Below are positions 1-11,739 of a DNA stretch of 64,000 bases, one piece after another. The position numbers were made by a program, and so were the translations under genes. Position 1 is the first letter of the stretch, and every line of letters starts with the position of its first letter. The notes below the pieces were generated by a model. The model was not told the origin of the DNA and did no database searches. It saw nothing but the letters and a program-made list of their open reading frames with translations. The DNA comes from Sthenelais limicola (Eukaryota; Annelida; Polychaeta; Phyllodocida; Sigalionidae), in the NCBI GenBank assembly GCA_942159475.1, contig OW804097.1, forward strand, positions 51,418,986-51,482,985, given 5' to 3'.

Positions 1-885
1 GTCCCATAAGCACAGCTACCATAAACGGGGACAGTAGAGCAACCCCGGCAAATTCGGACCATTAAATACCAAAAAATCTCCACTATCCAGAGAACCAGCA
101 TCATTAAAATTGGAAATACTGGAGAAAATGTCACTATACATGTGTACATTTGTCAACAAATTCAGGTTGGTGGGAGGCATTCGGGGAAGAAACATAGCCA
201 TTGTCACTTGGCAGAATGGTTGGAAAGTCCAGCTTAGCAACATCATCCTCCATCTTGGATCCACCACTACCAGTGTCACCAAGACAATTCCAACAATTTC
301 CAACATTTTCCAACATGACAGTTCTTTGCTGAATGTCAGAAACGAAGCAATTCAAGTATTTGTGAGGAAATGCTCATGGCGACTTGGTACAGCCGGTAAT
401 CAAATCATCAGCTGAAGCCTTCCTAGAATTCTTGAAAGCGTAGAAACGTCATAAGGGCGTTCATCAAAAACTAGCTTTGAGATTTGTCGCAAATTCAACA
501 ATAGCAACGCCTTAAAAGACTCAATATCCTCACCCTTTTCAAGATGGTTGCCATGATCGAACGGCTTGGATTCGGACCTGGACCTGGACCTGGAGCGATG
601 TCTGGCACGACGAGCTGCCCCTTGGGTATTATAAATAGAACTGTCCATACTAGACGCCCTAGACTGACCATCGTTGATAACCATCTCAGAATCCCTATCA
701 CTGTTGTTGGATGAACCTTGAATCTCTTCCTCAGATGATACCTTGTTCACCACCTTCTCCTCCATGGTACGTACCAAATTGTTTACAAGTCCTTCCAATG
801 TCGTCATATGACTATCAATGGCTCTTGTACACGATTCACTAACTGCACCATCATGGGATTCATCACAGACCTCACAATGCTTCAA
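1..885 (-). pseudogene. DIRS-like retroelement gag fragment (copy 1)
   Basis: Two reading frames (885-400, then 355-16 across frame changes) form a gag-like protein fragment that leaves the window at the left edge. The N-terminal part has a short Cys-containing head, a Leu/Val-rich helical stretch, an acidic Ser/Asn linker and an RSRSRSRS basic patch followed by 'KPFDHGNHLEKGEDIES'. The same order occurs in the 7002-5998 copy, where the basic patch is followed by 'QPFDPKKDFEKGQSIDS', so the two are related. The later part shares a P.ILP motif with that copy. No catalytic domain is present. Function is inferred only from this resemblance and from the reverse transcriptase attached to copy 2; gag proteins coat the retroelement RNA. 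Stops and frame changes make it a pseudogene. Confidence 0.55.
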
Positions 886-3247
886 CTAAGGTGGAGACAT
901 AATGAATATCTGCTCAAAAATAGAGAAAAAAATTCTCCAGGGAGAAATAGTGTTCATCGCTTGGGCGATAGATTTGAAGTGGCAAGATACGCGGGCGTGA
1001 CACCATTGTGGAATATCCAATGCGATCCTATTGGGTGAGACGGGAGGAGAAATAGTCGGGAAATAGTCCAGGATTCCTGGAATGTTTCAGCTCAATTGGT
1101 ACCACACGAATACCGAGAATGTCTTCTCTCATAGCAAACAGCCTTCCTGAGTTTAATAACATGCATATTGTTATATGAGCCAACGTAAGTAAATTGGTAA
1201 TTTAAGAACTCATACAGTAATGATACTTATGTGTTCACATTTTATTTGGTTCTTTATTATTTTTCCATTTATAATATTCCCATGCTGCATAAGGGGTACA
1301 GTAACGACCGGGATTATCCCGAGCCACATTAACGAGTTGGCATATGCCAAAAATATTAACCTGAATAAAGTTTGTTTTAAAAAAAAAAGGAAATGCGATA
1401 AAACTATTTAACAAATATTCAACATTCTTCATTCATTATAATGTAAAATAAATAGGAATGATGACTAGCTCTAAGTTCCTTCCTATGAACTTTACAAAAT
1501 TCCCAGAGTATTCAGTATTACCTTTATAAACACGAGAAACAGGCGTGACTTGGCGTGACAGGCGTGAATGATTTACCAAACAAAAATGGAAGTGCACGAA
1601 AGATGAAAATGCTTTATTTGGTTACATGACTCTTTAACCTGCATTGTTTATATTGTTTGGAGGTATTGTGCGAAGGTATTATTTTGCACTGCAATTGACA
1701 TGCACAGTAACAACAACTATACATAATATAGGGCCTTGAACAATGACAGTTTATTACCTGAAAGAACAGATGTGCATGAAACATGCATGAGGATATCAGC
1801 CTGTTGGATTACGTTAATGAAGTTAACCATGGGAGATCATGAATTATTAGCTGCATACATATCTCTAGCTACTTGGGTAGCCGTTTCCGAGTATAGGATG
1901 GGTGCTGAAGGAGATCCAGGTGCCTTACCTCCAGATTTTAAAGTAATGTCATTTACGGAGGAATATTTCACATACTTAATCTATATTTAATCTATTACTA
2001 TATATCAGATTTGTATTCTGATCGTCACATCAAATATACATTAGGACTGGTTGAAACCCTCTGCAAAGCAGGTCTTTCGGGCTCTCCGAATCTACTCCTC
2101 TATGCCATCTAATCCTCTCACTCCTTTCTTTTTTTCTCCTTCTCCCATATTCTCATCTTCCACCTTGTGTTCCGTCTATTTACACTAGGCTTGCAGTATG
2201 GGCATTTAATCGTGAACTAGCTCTATAGGCACCAGTTAGCAAGCGGAAGTGATAAAATCTAAGGATATTAAATAGAAGAGGTCATTATTATCGATCCATT
2301 AGCAACCATAACAATAGGCTCCTGTGGTCAACAGGACTAGTCATACACTTATCATAAACGTACCCCTGAAGGCAAATGTTGGTCAGAGGGGCGGAGGTAT
2401 AGTGTGCTCATTTTATGATAAGTCCATCAGACATAATTAATATGTAGGCCATTGGTATGGTTTCTGCCTTGAGCAAACCAGGGTTTGCTTGCTCTACAAT
2501 AGGGAATTTGTATGTTGGCCATGTTAATCTCAATTCGCATGGATTTATGGGAGCTGTACATCGATGTAAAAGCATGTTATTTTCAGCATGAAATATTTAA
2601 CAGTGATCCCATGTAAATAGGCATGAGTGTCACATGTTTCTATAACAAAACTTCATCTTTCCCATCATGCATTTGGTTTTATAGATCAATTTACACAGGC
2701 TATGGTATTGCTGAAAAGATTCTTGCATTTTTCAGATGTCAGATCATAACTGAATCCATCCCAGCATGCACTGTAACAGACATGAGCATTGACACATGAA
2801 AATTCCCTATTGGTATCTAGATATGTCATCAGGTATTGCTATTGGGGGACTTCATCCAAAATATCTCAGGTGTTAAAACTTCTCAGTTAACATCGATCAG
2901 AAAAATATAAGATTGTGTATATGTTTTGCACTATTACTTTCCTACCCATCTGCTAGGCAGTTCACCTCAATTCAGGTGTATTTCTCAACTATAACGACAA
3001 AGAATGTATTCGTTATTTGACCTATAGGACTGAAATTGTCAATATGCTGCTGCTGTTAATGTTTATACAAGAGTTTGATGTCAAATCGCCCGAAAGAAAA
3101 GGACCCTCGATGAGTGATAATAAGTGAAGCCACCTCCAGGAAAGGATTTCGGCGGATCCCCAAAATATAAAAGTGAGATTTTTATGAAGCGCTGCAGCAA
3201 AAACAGCAGGGCAAAATAATCCACAATGTTGGTTTTATTACTTTCAG
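886..3247. other. Intergenic, no gene recognised
   Basis: I see no recognisable gene or repeat structure here. An 84-codon open frame at 1736-1990 (+) matches no family I know and is probably chance. The DNA is AT-rich with scattered short homopolymers. Confidence 0.5.
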
Positions 3248-3248
3248 A

Positions 3249-3399
3249 TTGGTTGGGAAAGAATGGAACAAAAAGTGGAAAATCATTAGTTTTTAAGATG
3301 GGTTGGAAAAAAATGGAAGAAAATATAGTGATGTTAACTGAGAGTGCAGCTAAACGTATGAAGGCAATGAAAAAAAAGGAAGATCAGTATTGTGGCTTG
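3249..3399 (+). other. Possible isolated exon (weak)
   Basis: An open stretch is preceded by a pyrimidine-rich acceptor-like sequence ending TTTCAG (3243-3248) and followed by a donor-like GTATGG. The encoded peptide is Lys-rich and includes 'LTESAAKRMKAMKKKEDQ', which loosely resembles the start of IscA/HesB-type iron-sulfur scaffold proteins (LT..A..R.K). The conserved cysteine motifs of that family do not follow, and no second exon was found nearby. Treat as speculative. Confidence 0.12.
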
Positions 3400-3703
3400 G
3401 TATGGTTAATTAAGGTCCGCTTATTAAAAAAAACTGTTTGTTGGTCAAGTAGTACATGAAATGTCGCCGAGAAACGCTCATCTTCCACAATAATTTGCTA
3501 TATCCTTCAATTGTCTTATTAACCTTTCATATAAAATCTTTAAAAAGTTGGTGTCGATACAGTTGAAACACTAACATATATGTTAGTTGTATCTTGGAGA
3601 TTATTCTGTTAAGGAAGCAATAAAGGGAGTTTTAGCCGGAACGAAATGTAGCCGGGAGGGAATCAAGATTGCTCCAGCTTCAGCTGTTGCAGTCAGTTCT
3701 CAA

Positions 3704-3754
3704 TGATATATATGTCCTGGAGTGATCTTGATAATGGAAATAATGCACGATGAG
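3704..3754 (+). repeat. Short direct repeat, first copy
   Basis: The word around TGATCTTGATAATGGAAATAAT, preceded by TATATATGTCCTG, recurs at 4240-4276. The second copy abuts the RNase H end of the DIRS-like element, so this marks duplicated flanking sequence. Confidence 0.6.
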
Positions 3755-3887
3755 TCAGGAGTGGCCAGAAACCTAGCAGATAAGCAAGGTTTATTTCACC
3801 ATGATGAATATATACGAATATACAAATACAATAAATAGTCAAGAATAATAGAAAACATTTTTTTCACAAGGAAAACACCTCCGCGCA

Positions 3888-4276
3888 GTGCGGTATTAGG
3901 AGAAGTGGATAAGAAGGGTTGAGAGTGCGATGTCACAATGATATTAGAACCATCTTGTTGCACAACCTTTATGACGTCACAGGGGGGGGGGGGGTGTTGC
4001 ATGGAGAGTGAGTGAGTGACATTGGTTGCTTTACGCCCTTATCAACACTTTGAAGTGTTATATCAAGGGCGAGAGAGCTGAGAGGGAGGCAGTTTATGAT
4101 CATACCCAGGAAATAGAGATAGAGAAGAAGGGAGAGAGAGACAGAGAAAAGAGACAGAAAGGCACTTTATGGTCATACCCAGGCATGGAGAGGAAAGGGA
4201 TCGCCGGGAATATCTCCATTGATGGGTCGATTATATATATATATGTCCTGAGGTGATCTTGATAATGGAAATAATA
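3888..4276 (+). repeat. Left direct repeat flanking DIRS-like element
   Basis: Two modules match the right-hand repeat at 7020-7192/9421-9452. Module A (about 3888-3990) contains AGTGGATAAGAAGGGTT and ends in ATGACGTCACAGG. Module C (about 4187-4240) contains GGAGAGGAAAGGGATC and CCATTGATGGGTCGATT. Between them lies a GA-rich stretch (4065-4165) in which a segment with TCATACCCAGG is duplicated. The same orientation on both sides suggests LTR-like or split direct terminal repeats. Confidence 0.55.
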
Positions 4277-6040
4277 CGATTCTTTAGCCGCATCACTTGT
4301 TCTTTCCATTTCGCCAACCCTACAATATTTTGAAGAAAAACAGCATAATCCAGTGCTTATAAGCACATCGGGTATAGAGTCATTTTCATTTAAATAAGGA
4401 AGCCTCGAAAGGGCATCCGCCACCACATTAAAATCAGTTTTAATGTATGTAGGCCTCAAAGTTATGTTAAAAATGAAGCAGGTCCAATATAATTTGTATA
4501 GCCATTGCATGCATTGGGTACTAGTGCTTGTACCATTTTTTAGCATAGCAATAACTTGAGTATTGTCTATATAGCAAATAATGCCTGAATTCTTGAACAC
4601 ATGGGCCCATCATTTAACACCAATAACAACTGGGTAAAGTTCCTGAATGTTGATATTAGTTGCTAGTTCACTCTCCTCTAGGGCAGGATAAATATGGTTA
4701 GAAAACATGGAACCAGGGGGCATATCATAATCCTTCCGGGGCCCAGCTGCCCAATCTCCACCAAGAAACACACCATAGCCTCTTGAAGTAGAGTCTGATA
4801 TCATAGGTACAAAATATTCAGGCTTATTTATCATGCTGACGCCATTAACATTTTTTGAAAAAGCCAGCCACCACATAATATCTTTGCGAGCATCATGGTT
4901 AATGGTAATCCTCTTTAAATGTTTAATTATCATAGCTTTGTACAGGTCCAAAAATCTCCTGCAGAAAGTTCTGCCTACCTTGTACACTGTGGCACAATGT
5001 GAGATATAGCCACAAAACTTTTCTAACTGTTTTTTGGAGAAATATTTTAAATCTTTCACTTCCTTGATAAGGGTAGGCCTACATAATTTCTCTACCTTCC
5101 CCTGAGGTACAGAAACCTTCATGTTCACAGAATTGATGCAAAATCCAAGATATGTAGAGTTGGTAGAAGGGGAAGTAACCTTTTTCCATGCCACATGGAA
5201 CCCCAAAAATCTCAATGCACATATAATAGTATTGCATCAGTGTATTGTACAAGCAGAATAGTCACTCACAAAATCACTCACAAAAAAATCATCCAAGTAA
5301 TTGATGACAGGAAATTTAAATAGTACATTCATACATGTTGCAAAAATGTTAGAAAGATGGTTAAATATACAAGGGCCAGTACAAAGACCAAAGCATAAAT
5401 GATTATCAATAAATACAGTGTCAACACCAGTTAAATTCCATTTAAAACCACAATACTTTCTATGCTCAGGATTAATAGGTATAGCTGTATAAGCTGACTT
5501 GATGTCCACAACTGACAGATAAGAGCCCTCTTGTACAAGTTGTATTGCATCATCCACAGGCTTGTACGAGAATTCAGTCACTAACCATGAACAATGGCCA
5601 TTGACAGACACACCCACAGGTCTGCTGCAATATGTGATAGGGCATATACCACCACCCGGCTTAGGTATTGCACCCAGGGTGTGAATACATGTGGGGATGT
5701 CATCAGCTATAGATACAAACCCTTCACACAATTCATGAGAAATAATATTATCCATTTTATGTTTAGAAACATCGTCTAATATAGGACTATAGTTCTCACA
5801 TACATATGGTTTTACATCATTATCAACTACATCAATACCATCTACAATACCGTAAAACACATTGATATGAGTCGCAATATCAGCATCACATAAACAGAAC
5901 AATAAATATGCGAACCTACAAGGTTTTAATTGTACAGCATTACCACCAAGGTGATGTACACAATGACAACAAACCTGAGCACAACCAGCGTAAACATTTA
6001 TGACACGCCCTTTTGGCGAAGCAGGGCAATCAAAAGGCAT
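4277..6040 (-). pseudogene. DIRS-like reverse transcriptase-RNase H
   Basis: One reading frame from 6040 to about 4277 encodes RT then RNase H, broken only by TGA codons at 5237-5239 and 4610-4612. RT signs: 'SRPVGVSVN', 'SVVDIKSAYTAIPI' with the first catalytic Asp, 'LCFGLCTGP', and the active-site box 'YLDDFF'. RNase H signs: 'MISDSTSRGYGVFLGG', 'IQELYPVV', 'IDNTQVIAML' and 'VADALSRL', giving the expected D-E-D-D series. Together they would copy element RNA into DNA. The domain style and VDIKSA/YLDDF wording fit DIRS/Ngaro-type elements better than Gypsy, though I could not run a tree. No tyrosine recombinase or integrase follows: after RNase H the sequence runs straight into the left direct repeat, so the 3' part is deleted or this is a non-autonomous derivative. 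Confidence 0.8.
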
Positions 6041-7002
6041 AAATTGTTGGTAAAATCACTTTCACATTCTCCAAAAGTGGTCAAAATATTACGAATATCA
6101 TAATAAACAGAGTCACCTTCGAAATGATTAGCAGCATCAATGGTTGGGAGAATAACGGGGAATAAACACTTTTTCGAAGTCATGTTAAGTTGAGGTTGAG
6201 GGTCCACGGCTGCCATGACAGTCTCCAATGTCTCCACTTCTGGCATGTTACCATGGTATACGGAAACTCACACATAGTAGCGGTCTTCGGACAGCCACTA
6301 GGTAAACTTGACTTGTTGACTTGACTTGACTAGTTGACTTGACAGGCTTAGAAACACTAGCCTAGAGTTCTCATACAAAAAATGGCATAATACCTCCTCT
6401 TGTCTTACCTCAGAGAAAGCAGCCAAACCAACATTATTAGCTTGCATTCTCACAACTTGATTGTAGTTGATACTAGCCTTCAACGAATACACGTTCAAAG
6501 CTGACTTATCACCAATTGTGATACAATGATTTAATACACACAATAGTTAATCAGTAGGACGATTGTCATTTGCTAATTTTGCACCAAGCTTCAAGTTGAT
6601 CGATGATAATTTCTCAATAGAATCAATAGATTGACCTTTTTCAAAATCCTTCTTCGGGTCAAAGGGTTGGAGGCATGCACGCGACCTGGAACAAGATCTA
6701 TCCCTCCTAGACTATCTTGACGACATGCCCACTTCATAGATAGATTCCGCTGGGCTAGTCGCATGTCTGTTGAACTGAACCGAGTCATTGGTAGAGTCAG
6801 ATGATTTAGCTTGCAGAGTAGTTAATATGGTACCCACCATAGCCTCGAGACTGATCATTCTAGTCGCCAGCGCCACATTAGGCTTAGCCGTAATAACCAC
6901 AGGCTCATTTGTACACTTCATGCCAAACGGTGCATCTTGCACTTTGCTGCCCTTATCACAAGTCTTAGCCTTTGCCATCTTGAAGAAATTAATCTCAAAC
7001 AC
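5998..7002 (-). pseudogene. DIRS-like retroelement gag (copy 2)
   Basis: A single frame from 7002 to 5998 carries gag-like sequence interrupted by several stops (near 6712, 6547, 6298 and 6253). It has a helical Leu/Val-rich segment ('ISLEAMVGTILTTLQAK'), an Arg/Ser patch, then 'QPFDPKKDFEKGQSIDS', matching the order in the 1-885 fragment. The final part ends about 43 nt inside the RT frame, in a different frame, so gag and RT overlap, as is common in DIRS-type elements. Role (RNA-binding coat protein) is inferred from position upstream of RT. It follows the right direct repeat at 7020 on the coding strand. Confidence 0.6.
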
Positions 7003-7019
7003 CTGCCAAAAAATTGTTT

Positions 7020-7192
7020 TCCTTGTTCGGTATCAGGAGGATAAGTGCGGTATCAGGAGAATAAGTGGATAAGAAGGGTTGGGAGTGCGACGTCACAATA
7101 TTAGAACCATCTTGTCGCACAACCTTTATGACATCACAGGGGGACGTGGCTGTGGAGTGGAGAGGAAAGGGATCACTGGGAATATCTCTACT
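7020..7192 (+). repeat. Right direct repeat of DIRS-like element, part 1
   Basis: Matches module A and the start of module C of the 3888-4276 repeat, including AGTGGATAAGAAGGGTT, ATGACATCACAGG and GGAGAGGAAAGGGATCACTGG. It is cut at 7192 by the hAT-like element and resumes at 9419. Confidence 0.6.
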
Positions 7193-7255
7193 CAGGGGCG
7201 GATCAGGGGGGGGGGGTGTCGGGGGGTTCGAACCCCCCCTGGGCCCCATGATGCG

Positions 7256-7455
7256 CTTTTTGCCCTCCCCCAAAGTGCCCTTTTCCCGCCCAAAAGTGCC
7301 CTTTTTATCCGCCCAAAAGTGCCCTTTTTAGCTGCCCCAAAGTCCCCTGTTTTTCCGCCCCAAAATGCCTTTTTTCCTGCCCCAAAGTCTCCTTTTTCCA
7401 GCCCCAAAGTGCCATTTTTCCCGCCCCAAAGTGCCCTTTTTCCCATTCCAAAGTC
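7256..7455 (+). repeat. Tandem array of ~22-bp CAAAGTGCCCTTTTT units
   Basis: Around nine degenerate copies of a GCCCCAAAGTGCCCTTTTT-like unit follow one another. A two-unit relic recurs at 9121-9152 in the same element. Open frames through it (Lys/Pro/Phe-rich) are products of the repeat, not genes. Confidence 0.8.
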
Positions 7456-9063
7456 TATGGCACTCTATGAGGAAATGGCCCATTTTTTTCACTTAGTATT
7501 ATCAAACCAACATAAAACCAACAACTAATGGCTACTGCTACTGTCCCAAAGCTTACTACACATATAGTACACTGGCAAGGGAGGGGGGGGGGGGGGTCGG
7601 CGACATCCTGATCCCCCCTCAAAATTTTCATAAGACAACCAAAAAGAGTCTTTTTTTACAACCAAAAGTGCCCTTGAGAGGATTTTGAACAGCGAAAAAT
7701 CTTTTTTAGAAACCAAAGGTGTCTTAATTTCTTTTACAACCAAAAGTGCCTTGCGGTAACTTTCATGTCAATTTCATGTCAATTAGTTAAATTTGCCTTT
7801 GAGATTTTCCCCAAATTATTTTTTGTATCTTTAAAAACAAACGAAACTGGCTATTTATGATCCAAAAATGCTCCCAGAATACACCATTTCACTCCTTCAC
7901 AGGTTTTACAATTTTGGGGAGCATCATGCCCCCAGACCTTACTTCACCCCTATACATCACTTGCATCATGTAGACATAACTGGTTTTTAAAAATAATTCC
8001 ACATCTTACAATTTGCATACATCGTCAAATGCCAGTGTGTGTTGTATGTTTTGTGTTTCTTAGGTCCTTGCAAACTGGATCCCTAGTTTTTTGAAAGTCA
8101 AAATAAATGATAGAAATAAAATGAACACATTCCATGTGTGATTAAATACTGTATTTTGTGCTTCAAAAAGTACCAAATGCCTCCAAATGCCACCTTAAAT
8201 TTCTAAATTTCCTGGGGGAGCATGCCCCTGACCCCCCTAGTCAGTCGGATCTTCAGAAAATGCACATTGGGCAGGTCTACAAATTTGTACAATTAGCAAT
8301 CATGCAATGTGTTGTCCTTTAACTTCTGCTAAATTAGACTGAACAGATATGAATTATTGATATATCAAAGTAACATTTTCTGATGATCTCTCCCTTGTAT
8401 GCCTTTGTGCCCCTCTGGCTTATTTTTGGGGGATGGACTGATGTGCCCTTTTTATTTTGACCCCCCCCCCCTCATTTAAGACCCTAGATCCACCCCTGGT
8501 GCACGTTACATACATTGTGTTTATCTGTAGTTGTAGCTGTCTGAAATAAATAAGTTTGTGAAACAGAGCTTGCTGTGGGTACTCTCAGTTGTACCCATTT
8601 AGTAGGCAAATCTATTGGGAAATGCTGCATATTTGGGAAAAAATAAAATTGTTTTTACAAAAATACCGAAAAAATAGTGGCGTTTTTCAAGATTCTAATT
8701 AAAAATGCATCTGCTAAATATTCAATTTATATGAATTTCAACTTATATGAATTTTGGAAATTCTATTGATTCCCTTATTTTCCACATAATAAAATTTGTC
8801 ATTTGTCATATCTCATTAGAATCAACCCCACATTTAAAATTGGTTCGGTATTTATTACTAAAATCTATTCAGTTCTGTCTATTGGGCCTAGATTTAGTTT
8901 GTGAACATGGTTGTTAAAATAAGTATTAGAAATATCTATGGACTCTTCACTATATTTATCTGTGACTAAATACATTTTGTGTGCTCCCAAACGCACCAAA
9001 TGCCCCAAAATTGCACCTTAAATTCCATTTTTTTCCAGGGGGCATGCCCCCGGACCCCCTAGT

Positions 9064-9109
9064 CGTTTTTGTGCCTTTGGCACATGCACATGCCAAAGGC
9101 ACAAAAACC
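9064..9109. repeat. Hairpin in hAT-like element
   Basis: GTTTTTGTGCCTTTGGCA and its reverse complement face each other across a short CATGCACATG-like centre. Confidence 0.8.
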
Positions 9110-9418
9110 ACTATCTGTAATGTGCCCTTTTTAGCTGCCCCAAAGTCCCCTGTCATCTGTAATGTAATAAGCAGCAATTCCAAAGCTAAAATATTGTTAA
9201 AATACATACACTAAAAACAATATGCTCATCCACTCAGCTCATCCACTATGCAGCAGAATTCACCATCTAAGGTGTATGTTTTTAAAAATTCCCCGAATGA
9301 GAACCCTCCTGGACCCTCCTCTGGGGGGCTTCATGCCTTCAGCACTCAGTCCCCAACATGTGCCCTTTTCTCAGACCTGAACCCCCCCCCCCTTCAGGAA
9401 ATCCTGGATCCGCCCCTG

Positions 9419-9455
9419 AGTACTACTCCATTGATGGGTCGATTATATATATTTA
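9419..9455 (+). repeat. Right direct repeat of DIRS-like element, part 2
   Basis: CCATTGATGGGTCGATTATA continues module C of the flanking repeat after the hAT-like insertion. Confidence 0.6.
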
Positions 9456-11739
9456 TATGCACATCCCATACATAATTATATATCTCAGAGCTTGTACTCC
9501 CACAACCTTCTCAACTTAAATTGCTTGTCTATTCTTGGTCAATTTGTGACATCACAAAGGCAAGAAATCGGAATGAATTAGCATAGCCTGAATAGACTGT
9601 GGGCGATGGCGACATGTCATACAAACTGCATGACACTGTCACATACATATTATGTTGGGGGTTCATTGAACGATGGGTTGCTTTATGATCGGAGTGTTTA
9701 GAATTCCACATATTCATATGACAGAAAAGGTTGTGGCAAATCATTGAAAGAGCCTTTAAGAACCAGATTTAATGCAATCAACTTAAGTTGAGATATTGGT
9801 GACAATACATTGCCATACTTTAGCAATCATATATTTAATGCATAGATTAAAAAGTTTGCAAAATGTTATTATTCTTATTTAATTTTTTAAATGTATCATT
9901 AAGAATGTGTATAGAGCATATCCTCAGACAAGTGACATCAAACAATACTATATATTGAGGCACATTGTAGTAAACGAGTAACAAATAATACAATTGATGC
10001 CATTGACATAATGGGATATGGGCTTGCGGCATGAGAATCAGTAATGATCAATCATGGTCTTCCGCCCACTGCTGTGGCTACTTAACAAGGAATCAAGAAA
10101 TGAGTATAAGACTACAAGGGTTTCAGGATATAGGTTTCTTATTTTGATGTATCCCCTCGTTAGACTGTGCGATCCACATATATGTGATCTAGCGTTTGAC
10201 CTCAGGGAATTGTGGAACTGAAGCCAGGAAGGGTTCAGTTAGGGACATAATCAGTACTATAAGAATAACACGCCAGAACAGGCTGCAGGTTTTTCTCCTC
10301 CACACCTGTGCCTTGAATGCTTGAAATGTGACTGATACGTAACATGTAGCAACAGAAAAACGGGTATTTGCTAGTGATCTTATTACGAAAAAAAAGAATT
10401 CCAGTTAATATCTTTAAGCCCTTATTAAATATTTGTCATTGAGTGTAATGTCTCTATAAGTGCTTTTAGATAAAATCGTGCATGCAACTCCACTATTTCG
10501 GACGCTAAAACATATGAACTTGGTTGGTGGATCGAGTTGGAATTAAAATATTAAATCTAGTTAATCCCTTAATGAAAGGTCAAGTAATTTAGAGCCAGAG
10601 GAAACAGGTATTAACTAACATTAAACAGGAATTTAAGTGATAATCCTCCTTCATTATTAACCAATTTTAACTTTTCCCGAAGAAGTCATGTTTGTTTAAA
10701 AGCATGACACAACACTCTTCTCGAATTCCGCATTCCAATACATGCGAACTTGGCCCATTAATCACCCGAAATTGCTCTAAATTAATGTATAGACTAAGGT
10801 TTCACCCCTCTAGGAAATGGATGACGATGATTCAGTCTAATTCCAATTTGTATCCTCATTTAATAATTGTTTGTCCATTCCCGATCCCATGAACAGCTCT
10901 TCATTTGAAATCAGGGTGTTAATTATGCACTCTTCTGCATGTTCCTATTTCAATCAGCCAACATTTGCATATCTTAATTGCTCATTTCATATGAATGTTT
11001 ACTTCGCTAGCGGTTGATTGATTTTGGACTCGACATCTATAGCATCGTATTTGTAGGACAATTACAACAAGTGATATAACACTTCAAATGAATTATAGCC
11101 TTTATCTTTGCCAGTATTGATTGGAATTGATCCATACATCTATGTTTAAGAAAAAATGAAACATAAATGTGATGGATGAACATAAACCTATTCATTATTT
11201 CCGTCTGCCATAGTTTGCCTTCTACTATGCCAATGGGTGTAATATAATATATGCACATTGCCATCTTTTCATTTCTGAGTAGGTTTAGGAAAACGGTAGA
11301 ATGAAATGAAATGAGATGAGATGAAAACAAAACAATATGAGTTTGCGGTGCCCCTGCCACGGATAAATGTTGAAGCCTGCATATTATATTCCGACTGCTA
11401 TACATTAATGCCACGGCATTAGCTATGGTTGAGCTTTGCCCTCCATATATGATGCTTTACCAGGCTATCTAGTTCATCTCAAATACTTGGACTTGAGCAG
11501 GGTCTTTGAGTAGCATAAGTGTTGTTGTCTGATGTTTCAAGACTGTTCCGAGATAAATGCAGGTTATCTAATAAGGTGGTCGAAGGACAGTGAATATTGC
11601 TTTAGTTGCGCAGCAACGGCTGCGATATTCTAAATGAAATACTTCAACATGAATGCTAATGAATCATACGATAAACAGTTCAACCACCAAGCAACCAATG
11701 TGTAGTTCTGCCACTGTTTTTTCCTCGACCTTCATATCC
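9456..11739. other. Intergenic, nothing recognised
   Basis: AT-rich sequence with no recognisable gene, long repeat or element end. Open frames here (for example 11414-11037 on the minus strand) match nothing I know and lack gene-like composition. Confidence 0.5.

Larger units (their letters stand above)
7193..9418. mobile_element. hAT-like non-autonomous transposon (nested)
   Basis: The insert begins CAGGGGCGGATCAGG and ends CCTGGATCCGCCCCTG, near-perfect inverted ends of the hAT type. The flanks join across it to recreate the repeat seen uninterrupted at 4200-4240, so boundaries are well supported; a clean 8 bp target duplication is not visible (TCTCTACT against AGTACTAC). No transposase is encoded. 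Inside are G/C runs, several degenerate 'GCATGCCCC' blocks (about 7928, 8220, 9042), a tandem array at 7256-7455, a hairpin at 9064-9109, and another terminus-like sequence (CCACCCCTG, ending 8498), so it may itself be composite. Confidence 0.7.

Noticed and set aside
7079..7528. Open frame with repeated Pro-Lys-Ser-Pro-Phe words
   Set aside because: It is the translation of the CAAAGTGCCCTTTTT tandem array in a transposon.
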